A stretch of 64,000 nt of DNA from Cornus controversa (taxonomy: Eukaryota; Streptophyta; Magnoliopsida; Cornales; Cornaceae). Within the stretch, counting starts at the first letter, position 1. The number at the start of each line of letters is the position of its first letter. The stretch lies in contig CM048849.1 in NCBI GenBank assembly GCA_026545225.1, forward strand, positions 28,220,336 through 28,284,335. Direction: 5' to 3'. Shown here piece by piece: positions 36,039 to 46,104 of this stretch. The translations under genes and the position numbers were made by a program. The notes under the pieces are model-generated. The model searched no databases, had not been told where the DNA came from, and saw nothing but the letters and a program-made list of their open reading frames with translations.

Positions 36039-36932
36039 TCAGAATTTAGAAGGATTTCCTTTTCTCAAATTTTTACCTTTTTCATATTCAATAATCTTTC
36101 TAAATTTCCTAGCAAGGAGTGCAACATCATTATCTGAATCATATTCAAACCTTTCAATTTTTTCAACTTCAGATTTTGAAGAATTTGAACAATTTGACAA
36201 ACTTGAAGACTTTGAAGTCTTTGATGTTTTTAAAGCCAAATTTTTTGATTTCTGAAGTTTTGGATATTTCATCTCAAAAGTTTGAATTGATCCAACTAAC
36301 TCAGCCACCTCCATAGAATCTACATCTCTGCTTTCATCTAAGGCTTCCAACTTAGCTTGGAACCTATCAGGCAATGATCTCATGATTTTTCTAATAATCT
36401 GAAAAGAAGGAATTTTCTCTCCAAGGTTAGCACTACTTTGAACAATATCATTAAGCCTAGAATAAAAATCAGAAAACATCTCATCTTCATCCATTCTAAT
36501 TGTTTCAAATTTAGTGGCAAGCATTTGTAGCTTAGATCTCCTTACCTTGGTGGTACCCTCATGAGTTACCTGTAAAATATTCCATGCTTCTTTCGAAGTG
36601 GAACATGCAGAAATTCTAGCAAATTCAGAAGGAACAACAGAATTAAATATAGCATATAAACCCTTGTTGTTATTATTTGCATCTTCATGTTCAGCATTAG
36701 ACCATGTTGCCTTATCCTTTTCTACAGTCACAACAGCATCACCATCACCAGTTGTAATGGTAGGAATTTTATAGCCATTCTCTACAGCCATCCAAACTCT
36801 CTCTCCTTGAGATTTTAAAAAGGCTTTCATGCGAGACTTCCAGAAAGTATAATTTGAACCATCAAACAAAAGAGTTCGCTGAATCGATCCACCCTCTTTC
36901 ATACTAGATTCCATGATAATTTTTGAAAACAA
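36039..36932 (-). CDS. copia-type gag (UBN2/DUF4219-like) of element F
   Basis: 297-codon open frame starting 60-70 bases inside the PBS. It opens with LLFDGSNYTFWKSRMKAFLK, the DUF4219-like start, then NIL-type text around SKEAWNILQVTHEGTTKVR and MDEDEMFSDFYSRLNDIVQ. These are standard for the gag of Ty1/copia elements, which forms the virus-like particle. A Ser/Lys-rich tail follows, and an acidic zinc-finger region continues downstream. It is the best-preserved ORF of F. Confidence 0.8.
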   Translation of the reverse strand: MFSKIIMESSMKEGGSIQRTLLFDGSNYTFWKSRMKAFLKSQGERVWMAVENGYKIPTITTGDGDAVVTVEKDKATWSNAEHEDANNNNKGLYAIFNSVVPSEFARISACSTSKEAWNILQVTHEGTTKVRRSKLQMLATKFETIRMDEDEMFSDFYSRLNDIVQSSANLGEKIPSFQIIRKIMRSLPDRFQAKLEALDESRDVDSMEVAELVGSIQTFEMKYPKLQKSKNLALKTSKTSKSSSLSNCSNSSKSEVEKIERFEYDSDNDVALLARKFRKIIEYEKGKNLRKGNPSKF

Positions 36933-36991
36933 AAATAAATTTTGATTTTAAAAATCCTTCGCAAGGAACTACTCACAAATTAGAGAACACT

Positions 36992-37003
36992 GCTCTGATA
37001 CCA
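36992..37003 (-). promoter_or_regulatory. primer binding site of element F
   Basis: Minus strand TGGTATCAGAGC, complementary to the 3' end of initiator tRNA-Met, two bases from the LTR end. Standard for plant copia elements, and it fixes the element's orientation. Confidence 0.9.
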
Positions 37004-37005
37004 AT

Positions 37006-38222
37006 TGTGAGTTGCGCGGTGCGGAAGCGGTTGCGAAAAGTATTTTAGAACCTAGAGGGGGGGTGAATAGGATCACTTGCTCGTTTGCTTAATTTTTAAT
37101 TAATTCAATTTTAAGTCCAATTAATTAAACAATTAAAGCAAGTAAATAAGTAAAGTGCAAGTAAAGAAAAGAATGCACCAGATATACGTGGAAACCCAAG
37201 GCGGGAAAAACCACGGAGGGAGGCGGCACGCCTCAGGGAACCAATTCACTATGATGAAGCAAAGTACAACAGACTTTGTCTCAGTCTCACACCCCTCTTC
37301 ACTCTGTCAAGGATCTGATGCGGAACACCTCAGGCTTATGATTGCGACAACACGTCCAACTGCTACAGACTTCCGGCTAACGTCACCACCCTTACAGAAA
37401 GGTTGCTGGAAGAACCAAAATACTCAGCAAGTATTTTGTTCCCTTCGTAGTGCAATCTGGTCACCTTTCTTCCTTAGCAAGCAAGCAAGCGAAGAACCTT
37501 CAATCCAATGTTCTGATCAGCAAATAGATTTGATGCAGTCTCTGAGCAGCTAATCAGAAGTAGAACACCATTCTAAAAATCACTCGTGTAGTATGGATGT
37601 GTGTTCTTAAAAATATATAAACCCTAATTATTATGTATATACTTTATCTCTTTAAAACTAATATTTCAGGGCTTCTTTTTCACACACACTATAGAGAAAA
37701 TATGGATACATATATATAGGCAAGGAAGTCCTAATTCTACTTGGAAAAGAAGTTAAATACCAAAATAGAACTTTCCTAGAAGTTTCAAACCCAATAGGAA
37801 TTAGAATTTTTGTCAAAATTTATTTCCTATTTGGAATAGGCTAAGTTGGACCGGTGCCAAATAAATAGGACCGGTGGGACTTTTTGAAAACCTGCAGAAC
37901 CCATCTTACCGAGAAAAGTTGGACCGGTCCTAAATATTGGGGACCGGTCCTAAATATTGGGGACCGGTCCTACTTTGAAAAACCCTAAACTTTTCATTTA
38001 AACCTTGGTTTTACAAAATAGGCTCGGAACTAAAAAGTGCAGAGTGTCCTCACCATACTTACCTGTACTCTATGATGTTCATACTGATTTGTCAACTTCC
38101 ATGCACTTGAGTGTCAGCTCGAAGATGTCGATGATCGGTTACATAAAATATCATGAAACTTACAACTCGATCATTCAGGTTTTGATCACCGAAATATGCC
38201 AATTACAAATTTATATGTCACA
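37006..38222 (-). repeat. 5' LTR of element F
   Basis: 1,217 bp, the partner of 30,449-31,645. It carries one extra 20 bp unit of the GGACCGGTCC repeat (37,911-37,970), which explains the length difference. Confidence 0.9.
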
Positions 38223-38360
38223 CTATCGAATTCATTGAAGACAACTTTACGTGAGTCACTCAACACTTTTCGTGGCAAGTTTCAATCTTTTTTTTTTGGT
38301 CAATTCTTGCAGGTCAAATTGCCTTTCTCAAAATATGAAGTTCCAGATGCCCTTCATTAG

Positions 38361-39262
38361 TCCCTTCAAGGTTCCTTAGTGTACTTCTATGTCACTTTTT
38401 CATCCCTTCGGGGTCCCTTAGTGCACTTCGGTGTCAGTTTTATTATCCCTTTGGGGTCCCTTAGTGCACTTCGGTGTCACTTTTTCGTCCCTTCGGGGAC
38501 CCTTAGTGCACTTTGGTGTCACTTTTATTGTCCCTTCGGGGTCCCTTAGTGGACTTTGGTGTCACTTTTATCGTCCCTTTGGGGTAGGGACCCTTAGTGC
38601 ACTTCGGTGTCACTTTTATTGTCCCTTCGGGGTCCCTTAGTGCACTTCTATGTCACTTTCTCGTCCCTTTGGGGTCCCTTAGTGTACTTCGATGTCACTT
38701 TTATTGTCTCTTCGGGGTCCCTTAGTGCACTTTGGTGTCACTTTTATTGTCCCTACGCGTCCTTTAGTGTACTTTGGTGTCACTTTTATTGTGCTTTTAA
38801 GGTCCCTTAGTGCACTTCAGTGTCACTTTTTTATCTCTCCGGGGTCCCTTAGTGTACTTTGGTGTCACTTTATTGTCCTTTCGGGATCACTTAGTACACT
38901 TCGATGTCACTTTTGTTGTCCCTTCGGGGTCGCTTAGTGCACTTCGATGTCACTTTATTATCCCTCCGGGGTCCCTTAGTGCACTTCGATGTCACTTTAT
39001 TATCCCTCCGGGGTCCCGTAGTACACTTCGGTGTCACTTTTATTGTCCCTTTTGGGTCCCTTAGTGCACTTTGGTGTCACTTTTTCGTCCCTTTGGTGTC
39101 CCTTAGTGCACTTCAGTGTCACTTTTATTGTCCCTTAGTGCACTTTAGTGTCACTTTTCGTCCATTCGAGGTCCCTTAGTGCACTTCAGTGTCACTTTAT
39201 TATCCTTTCGTGGTCCCTTAGTGCACTTCGGTGTCACTTTTTCGTCCCTTCGGAATTCCTTA
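38361..39262. repeat. minisatellite, 42-43 bp unit, about 21-22 copies
   Basis: The core unit is CCCTTCGGGGTCCCTTAGTG followed by CACTTCGGTGTCACTTTTAT and TGT. Units vary by a few bases; unit 6 has a 6 bp addition and one near 39,131 is shortened. The near-42 period keeps several frames open and creates overlapping artificial ORFs. It sits just after the integrase C-terminus of D2. Confidence 0.95.
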
Positions 39263-39285
39263 TGCGGGCTAAGAGCATTACACAT

Positions 39286-40440
39286 TCATGGGTAGTAGCA
39301 TTTCAAGAATTTTCCATTAATGGGACCGACTAATACTCTATATTCATCAATAATCTTATATGCTCCGTTGGTGTAGACTTCATCAACTACATATGGTCCA
39401 TCCCATTTTGACAAAAAAATGTTTCTAGTGCTGTGATTCATATTTATGGGCATGCGAACAGCAAGTACCAAGTCTCCAACCCAAAATGATCGAGGTCAAA
39501 CTTTTTTGTTGAAGGCTCTAGAAAGCCGAGCTTGGTAACATTCTAACTGTTATTGAGCTTATACCTCTTTTCATCCAGTGCTTCCAATTCTTGAAGATGT
39601 AAAATGGCGTTCTCCTCACTCGTGAGACCTTCTTGTATGGCTATCCTTAACGAAGGAATCTATCATTCCAGGGGGAGAATAGCTTCTATACTATAGACGA
39701 GAGAATAAGAACTTGCTTGGGTAGGTGTGCGGTATGTTGTTCGGTATGCCCACAATGCTTCTTCCATTCATTCATGTCAGTCTTTCTTGGATTTAGAAAC
39801 CACTTTCTTCAATAAATCACAAAGTGTTTTATTAAAAGCCTCTACAAGTCCATTAGCTGGAGCATTGTACATGGAAGATTTATACAGTTTGAAATCAAAT
39901 TTCTCACAAAGTTGAGTCACCTAACTATTTTTAAAATTTAACCCATTATCAGTAATGGTGTATCGAGGGACACCATACTGATAAATGATGTTACACTTGA
40001 TAAAGTCAACAACTGTCTCCTTTTTGACTTCTTTAAAGGGTGTAGCATTAGCCCATCTGGAGAAGTAATCAGTAGCTGCCAGGATGTATAAGTGACCTTT
40101 AGAAGACTTGTACAGAGGCCCTACCACATCCAATCCCCATGCATCGAATGGCCATGAAGCAACTATAGGATGTAATCGCTCTGGTGGTTAGTGTATGTAA
40201 TTAGCATGGAATTGATAGGCTTGGCATCTTTTTGCATACTCTATACAGTCTTTGACCATACTGGGCCAATAATACCCCATTCTCTTTACATGAAAGTGAA
40301 GCTTAGGGCCAGATTGATGTGCACCACATACCCTAGAATGTGCTCCCTCTATTGCATGAGTTGCTTTGTCTTTTCTGAGACAATGAAGGAAGAGACCTTC
40401 AGATGATCATCTATACAACGTGTTATAATAATAAATGAAA
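39286..40440 (-). pseudogene. integrase region of D2
   Basis: Core fragment at 39,921-40,133: MDVVGPLYKSSKGHLYILAA, TDYFSRWANA and ITDNGLNF, the central DDE-type domain. To the right, about 40,190-40,280, lies HHCC-like text with GYYWPSM-type residues. The left end, 39,286-39,471, carries the C-terminal part (LSKWDGPYVVDEV, GPINGKFLKCYYP). Broken in several places. Confidence 0.7.
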
Positions 40441-40448
40441 TGAGGTGC

Positions 40449-41022
40449 TCACCTACATATCTCAGTCTTGTGGCGTCGATGTTCAGGAAGCTTTTCATGT
40501 TCAAAATACTCAATTATAGGTTGCCTCTGGTCATCCCCTTCAACAATAAAGACAGAGATTATGTAACTCTCCTCAATTTTATCATCAAGGAATTGTGGTA
40601 ACACCCATTGTTGGCATACTGGAACATTGACTATTTTATCATCAACTAATGCCAATGATGTGGCTAAATTTGCCAAAGCATCAGTCATACGACTTTCCTT
40701 CCTAAGAAGGTGTTCTAAAATGACATTGTTGAATTTTGTCAACACGTGGGAAATATAGTTATAGCACGGGATTATCCTTCTTGACCTCATAATCCTTAAG
40801 GAGTTGATTAATCACCAATTTAGAATCTCCATATATTTTGAGATCTATGATGTTCATCTCCCTTGCCATTTGAAAACCAATGATCAATGCTTGGTACTTA
40901 GCAACATTATTTGAGCAATTTTCAGTGAGCGCAAATGTGTATGGGAGGATTTGCCTTCGTGGAGAGACAAACACTAGGCCTGCCCCCACTTCATCAAACC
41001 GCGCTGCTCCATCAAAGAACAT
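40449..41022 (-). pseudogene. second RNase H-like domain (archaeal type) and linker of D2
   Basis: 40,759-41,022 reads FFDGAARFDEVGAGLVFVSP, with YQALIIGFQMA and LKIYGDSKLVINQL. This is the pattern of the additional RNase H found between the gypsy RNase H and the integrase in Tat-lineage elements. 40,449-40,790 is the linker (SRMTDALANLATSLA). Confidence 0.75.
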
Positions 41023-41025
41023 TAT

Positions 41026-42292
41026 CTACGAAGGAATAATGTCAATTTGAAAGACTTCTTCATTAGAAAAATCTTTTAAAATTTTCCAATCGGTTGGGAT
41101 AGGATAATCAGCTAGAAAGTCTGTCAGGACTTGTCCTTTTATTGCCTTATATGTCACATAAATAATTTTAAATTCATTGAACGAAATTGACTGCCTCGCC
41201 AAGCATCCAGAAAGGATTGGTTTTGACATTACATACTTGGGGGGATCAACTCTTACAACGAGGTGTATTGTATGTGCCAAGAAATAGTGCCTCAATTTCT
41301 TAGAGGCCAAGACTAGCGCGAGACACGTTTTCTCAATCGGAGGATACTTCAGCTCTGTTGGGGTGAGCCTACAACTTAAGTAATACAATGCTTTCTCCTT
41401 GTGCTCCTCATTATTTTGTGCAAGAAAGATGCTAAGAGATTCTTCTTGCACAGCAATATAAAGTATGAGAGACTTTCTAGATATAGGTGCCCCCAACACT
41501 GGAGGATTGAGAAGGTATGCTTAATGCTATCAAAATTATTTTGACAAGCTCGATCCCACTCGAATGGGACATCCTTTTTCATGAGTCAGTTGAAAGTTTG
41601 ACAACGGCCGACCAAATCTGAGATAAATCGACAGATGAAAGCAAGTTAGCCTTGCAGGCTTCGAAGCTCACATAAATTCTTGAATGGTAGCATCTTTTGT
41701 ATGGCCTCAACTTTAGAAAGATCAATTTCAATACCGCGATGGTGAACCACACATACCCAAGGAATTTTCCAGAAGTAACACCAAAAGCATACTTGAGAGG
41801 ATTCATTTTGAGTTGGTACTTTCTAAGATGATTGAAAACTGTACAAAGATCTTGTAAATGACCCCCTCTTTTCTTTGTCTTAACCACAAGGTCATCGACA
41901 TAACACTCAATAAATTTGTGGAAAATATCATTGAACATCCTTTGCATGGCGCACTGGTATGTTGCCCCCGCAATCTTAAGTCCAAAAGGCATAACTTTGT
42001 AATAACAAGTACCTTTTGGGGTGCGGAATGTAGTTAGCTGTTCATCTTTTGGAGTCATCCTAATCTGGTTATACCCAGAATAACAATCCATGAAAGAGAG
42101 AGCTTCATATCCGGTTATTGGGTCGATAGTGAGCTCCGGGATAGGAAGAGGAAAATCATCCTTTGGACATGCCTCATTTAGGTCACAAAAATTCACACAG
42201 ATTATTATCTGCCCATTCTTCTTTTTCATTAGCACAATACTCAAAATCCATGTCGGATACTTGACCTCCCGAATAAATCCCACGTCAATCAA
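41026..42292 (-). pseudogene. reverse transcriptase and gypsy RNase H of D2
   Basis: RT at 41,579-42,292: LMKKKNGQIIICVNFCDLNE, FMDCYSGYNQIRM, MPFGLKIAGATYQ and the catalytic YVDDLVVKTK. RNase H-like text at 41,026-41,499 (KALYYLSCRLTPTELKYPPI, KTCLALVLASKKLRHY). The YVDDLVVK form and family phrasing place it in the Tat/Ogre group. Broken. Confidence 0.8.
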
Positions 42293-42339
42293 TTTGTTGA
42301 GTTCTTTTTCTATCTTTGGGATAAGTTCTGGACGGAAGA

Positions 42340-43755
42340 AATGTTGAGATTATTTAATTGGACGTGTTCCATGTTTGACAACAAGGTTATGGACTGCAAT
42401 TTTAGGGTCAAGACTTGGCATTTCCTTGTATGTCCAAGCAAATACTTCCTTCTATTCTGACAGCAATTGAAATTCTGAAGCGCTTAAAAATGAATTAACA
42501 AAAACTGTCTTGGGCTGGTCCATCATCCCCAAATTGAATTCCTTTAGTTGGTCAACAGTCACTTGCCCCCCGTCTTCAAGTGTTAAGGGAGCTTCCTTGA
42601 CCTCATCATCTAGAAGATCAGAATCTAATTGCTTTTCGATAGCAATGTGATAAGCAGTGGCATAAAATGCTTCATCCTTCCTTCCATCTGTGTAAGACTC
42701 CTCAGACTAGGTAGTGAACATAATCGTCCGTCTTTTTGCTTTTAGTGTGACATCATTAGTGATGTGCACCTCTGTTCTACGCTTCATTCGTGAGGGAATC
42801 AAACTCCAAATGCCACTATCTTTCACTATATTGGCACCAGTTCTTCATAGTTCTTTTTCCTCATTTCTTGTTACCAATATTTCTCTCAGAATTTTAATTC
42901 GAGAAAAGACAGACTTTTGAGGTTGAGGCTGTGAAGATCTTTTTCTTTGGGTAGGATAATTTATTCTCTTGAAGATGGAAGTACATGGTGAATTATTGAC
43001 ATGTGAACTTGAGGTATTCAATATTTGAGTTGACGGGCCCAACCTGTTGAATATAAATACTCTAGTGCATGAAACCTTTACACGATCAAAAACTGACTTG
43101 TTAGAAACTGAATGTCAATCTTCACTATCACCGACCTCTTCAATGTCAATGTACAAGTGTTCAACATTTTATCCTTTTTTGTGATTTGGATTCAGATAGG
43201 TTTAGTTGATCCGAAACCAAGACCAGTCTTGGGCGAAATTATCTTATGCCCTTGTTCCCTCAATTTCTTTTGTGTCGCATTAAGGCCGTGTATTTTCTCG
43301 CTAGTAAGTTCCGGACTGAGTTTTCCAAGACCTGTGGGATTTACAAAATCATACCCGGACTTAGCCAAAAGTTTGTATGCCTTTGGATCGAATCCTTCAT
43401 CAGTTCTTTATAATGGAGGGAATCTATATTCAACTGGAGCTTTTGATGGCCAGACGAATCCTTTCAACGAAGGTTTAGTAGGAGTAGACTTTTCAATCTT
43501 TGTGAGGGAAAGAATTAATTCTTCTCTCAAACTTTGTAGATCTTATTTTTCTTTTGTGCGAGATAGCTTTAACTTAACTTCTTCAATTTCAAGTATCTCC
43601 ACGACTGGTGATTACCCTTCTCGTCGTTAAGATTTTGGAACATATTAAAAATTAGTGTAGTACAATGTGTTTGAACCACGACCTCTTGCTTTTGAGTTAC
43701 CTTCGAACTGTCTGTCACCGAGACATTTAGAGGGATGAACGATATTTCTTTTGTT
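42340..43755 (-). pseudogene. protease/linker and gag-side remnant of D2
   Basis: Poorly conserved minus-strand text between gag and RT, including a Ser/Arg-rich piece at 42,845-43,042 (QPQKSVFSRI). The right end (43,670-43,755) matches D3 at about 18,300-18,390 (ACCTCTTGCTTT, CACCGAGACATTTAGA), which ties D2 and D3 to one family. Confidence 0.55.
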
Positions 43756-44478
43756 CACTACAAGAAATATGCTTTTTAGGGACACTTCTTTAGTGACAGC
43801 CCAAAAAATCGTCGGTAATACTCATATTTTTAGGTACGGTGCTTTTGGACCGTCACTAATGGACACTGCATTAGGGACAGCCCAAACAATCGTCGCTAAT
43901 ACTCATATTTTTAGGCACGGTGCTTTTGGACCATCACTAATGGACAATCCTTTAGGGACAGCCCAAAAAACCATCGGTAATACTCCTATTTTTAGGCACG
44001 GTACACTTGGACCATCACTAATGACTCTAATTTTTGGGCACAGTTGTTTTGGATCGTCCAAAAAGGCTCTAAAGACCGTCACTAATGACTCTAATTATTG
44101 GAGACGGTAATTTTGGACCGTCCCAAAAATTATAGTGCCTTGTATAATAGTTTGGCCGGATTGCAAACAGTATATTTATTTTGCCAAAACACCTATACTA
44201 CACCATTTTGACCATTTTTCGACTCTCCATCAATCTATAATCACACAGATAGTATCAATACTTCATCACCTGCTCTCTCTCTTTTCCATCATCACTCATC
44301 AAATCTAGACGTTTAGCCTCTTTCATTCAACACTTGTTTCTCTTCTCCAAATCCACAAGGTCGAAGCAAGTCGATTATTTACAACACTTGTTGTTGTCAC
44401 TTCTTAAAGTTACATGTGCTTCGAAGTTAGCCTTGCTTTGATTGTATCCATAGGCGAAGCAAGTCGATCCACACTGTG
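43756..44478 (+). mobile_element. CACTA-type terminus with subterminal repeat array
   Basis: Starts CACTACAAGAAATATGC at 43,756. Inward to about 44,130 are at least five copies of a unit of about 60 bp built on TTAGGGACAGCCCAAA, ATCGTCGGTAATACTC and TTTTGGACCGTCACTAATG. After 44,140 the sequence is unrelated and without genes. It lies between D2 gag-side sequence ending at 43,755 and D gag sequence resuming near 44,479. About 2.1 kb of D sequence present in D3 is missing across the junction, so the insertion came with rearrangement. No second terminus is seen. Confidence 0.65.
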
Positions 44479-44590
44479 TATCCTCATACTATCAATTCTC
44501 TTAGTGTAAGGTTCTGAGTACATGAGAGTGCTTTAGCGAGCGCCACCATACTGTGCTAGAATTGTGTTCGTTATCATATCTTGTGATTCG
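44479..44590 (-). pseudogene. small gag fragment of the D family
   Basis: Matches 20,488-20,585 of D3 (CCTCATACTATCAATTCTC, GTACATGAGAGTGCTTT). It flanks the 3' LTR of element B, showing that B landed in D-family DNA. Confidence 0.75.
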
Positions 44591-46093
44591 TGTGTGAGTG
44601 TGACTCAAAAAGTATATCAATTAAAAATTTCCACACTTCGCAATAGAACGAATTCCTTGCAGAATAGGGTTATCGAAAGAGGTATCGTACCTTAGGGATT
44701 ATGTTCTGACGAGTTGGAATACCGAATTAATTCTAATTAAATTTAAAAGAAAAAAATTTTGATTTTTAAACTAAACTAATTAAAAAGTAAAATAAAATAA
44801 ATCAAAGTAAAATAGAAGGTGAAGATAATATGAGAGAAATCTAGGGTATTTGACTTCACCACTAACTCCACAATCAACGGTCAATTGAATCTACTATGGG
44901 GAATTACATCATGCATAAGTGGTGTTGGTGGCTACAAGCTCACCTTCATCTATCAAGAAGATAACATATGATTAAGGCTAAGTCATGGACTATCTTTGAT
45001 TGGCATGGGCCATCTGCCTAACCACTCTAATCTAGGGTGCAGTATGGTTCATCTTCTCTAGGCATAATCTATCAAAGCTTTTAATGATATATTCAGTGAT
45101 TACCATTGTGTAATAATCGCTCTCATAATCACAGAAAATAAGAGAGATTGATTTCAATAACAACAACTAAATATCTAAGACATGATAAGAAATCATTGAA
45201 ACTGAATTTACAAGACTTTTATTGCTCAATTCTATAATAAGAATCCTCTAAATTACATAATCTATGCATCTATATAAAGGTCCCCAATAATTAAAACAAT
45301 CAAACCATTGATGCTTTGTTAGGGCTATATCAAAACCATAGTGGATGAACTAGCCGCTCATGGTAGAAAAAAAGCTTCAACTATTGAGGAAGAAGGCATC
45401 ATCTTCATGAATTACGCGTATGACTTCGTTCTCCAATGTCTCTGCAAAGTATGTTTCTATTCTGTCCACAGCCCTCTCAGACTCTCTAATCTCTGTAATC
45501 ACTCCCCAAATCAGCCTCCAATTCTTCACTTTATGCCCTAAGAGAATACACCAAAGTCCTAATCCAATTAGGAATTAATTAGGTATTTTCGCAGCACTAA
45601 TCAGGTGGGTTTTTCCTGCTGATGTTCCGCCCAACTTTTGACCCCTAGAAGTCCGATTCACAAAATTCTTGTGAAATATAAAAGTGTGTAGAATCAAATT
45701 TTGTTCAAACTAAGTAAAAATTAAGTCGATTTGAGGCTCAAAAATAATACTTATGGTCCATTTTCCAAAATGGGATTAAGACTGTATTATGCGCAGATTT
45801 GGGCTTCAGGCCCAAAACCTTCGTAAGCAGCTGTAATTCTCTTGGAGCTCTTCCTTGGGCTGATTTGATTTGAAACAAATATTGGAATGAATCTCCTTGA
45901 AGTAGGCTTCATCTAACCATCTTGGATGTCTTCTTTAAAAGCCCAAAATTATGGTTTTAACTGAAATAATCATTAAGGCCCTGAAAATACAGAAAACACT
46001 AAAAGGAAGTAAAATAACAAAATAATCTATCACTAAGAGAATAAAATACATAAGTTAAGAGGTTAGAATACATAACATTTAACGCCTATCACA
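44591..46093 (-). repeat. 3' LTR of element B
   Basis: Minus strand begins TGTGATAGGCG (46,093) after a G-rich tract and ends in the GTGTGA/TCACACA-type end near 44,591. The left part (44,591-44,705) is repeated at 55,101-55,215. No gene inside; the short frames are chance. Confidence 0.75.
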
Positions 46094-46104
46094 CCCCCAA
46101 ACTT
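46094..46104 (-). promoter_or_regulatory. polypurine tract of element B
   Basis: Minus strand AAGTTTGGGGG directly before TGTGATAGG, the usual form in Athila-like elements. Confidence 0.75.

Larger units (their letters stand above)
30449..38222 (-). mobile_element. Sirevirus-like Ty1/copia element F, bounded, non-autonomous
   Basis: 7,774 bp with LTRs at both ends, a PBS at 36,992-37,003, a polypurine tract at 31,646-31,657 and a perfect 5 bp target duplication CTATC (30,444-30,448 and 38,223-38,227). Internal order on the minus strand: gag, zinc-knuckle region, long non-coding stretch, third ORF, repeated polypurine tracts, 3' LTR. I recognise no protease, integrase, RT or RNase H, so it would need help from a relative. 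By eye the LTRs differ at about 20 sites in 1.2 kb plus one 20 bp unit difference. At a commonly used plant rate that suggests well under a million years or about that (inference). Structurally whole at its ends; the coding content looks broken in a few places. Confidence 0.85.
38228..43755 (-). mobile_element. Tat/Ogre-lineage Ty3/gypsy element D2, pol and 3' region
   Basis: Minus-strand fossil. Order from the right: gag/protease side (42,340-43,755), RT (41,579-42,292), gypsy RNase H (41,026-41,580), a second RNase H-like domain (40,759-41,022), integrase (39,921-40,440) and a C-terminal end KFLKCYYP at 39,286. A minisatellite follows in the 3' untranslated part. Dual RNase H and 3' tandem repeats are both known traits of the Tat lineage. 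It has several breaks. Element F interrupts its 3' side and a CACTA-type end its gag side; no LTR of D2 was recognised. Confidence 0.75.

Noticed and set aside
38361-39262. CRISPR-like array
   Set aside because: Whole units are repeated without unique spacers, and the context is a plant retroelement.
38431-39333. Chain of overlapping plus-strand ORFs rich in SLSALRCHF-type repeats, looking like a repeat protein
   Set aside because: They are produced by the 42-43 bp minisatellite, which keeps several frames open at once; the frames overlap each other and have no independent start or domain.
43112-43630. 172-codon plus-strand ORF with hydrophobic stretches
   Set aside because: Lies antisense in the gag-side region of D2; no signal peptide logic, motif or second copy supports it.
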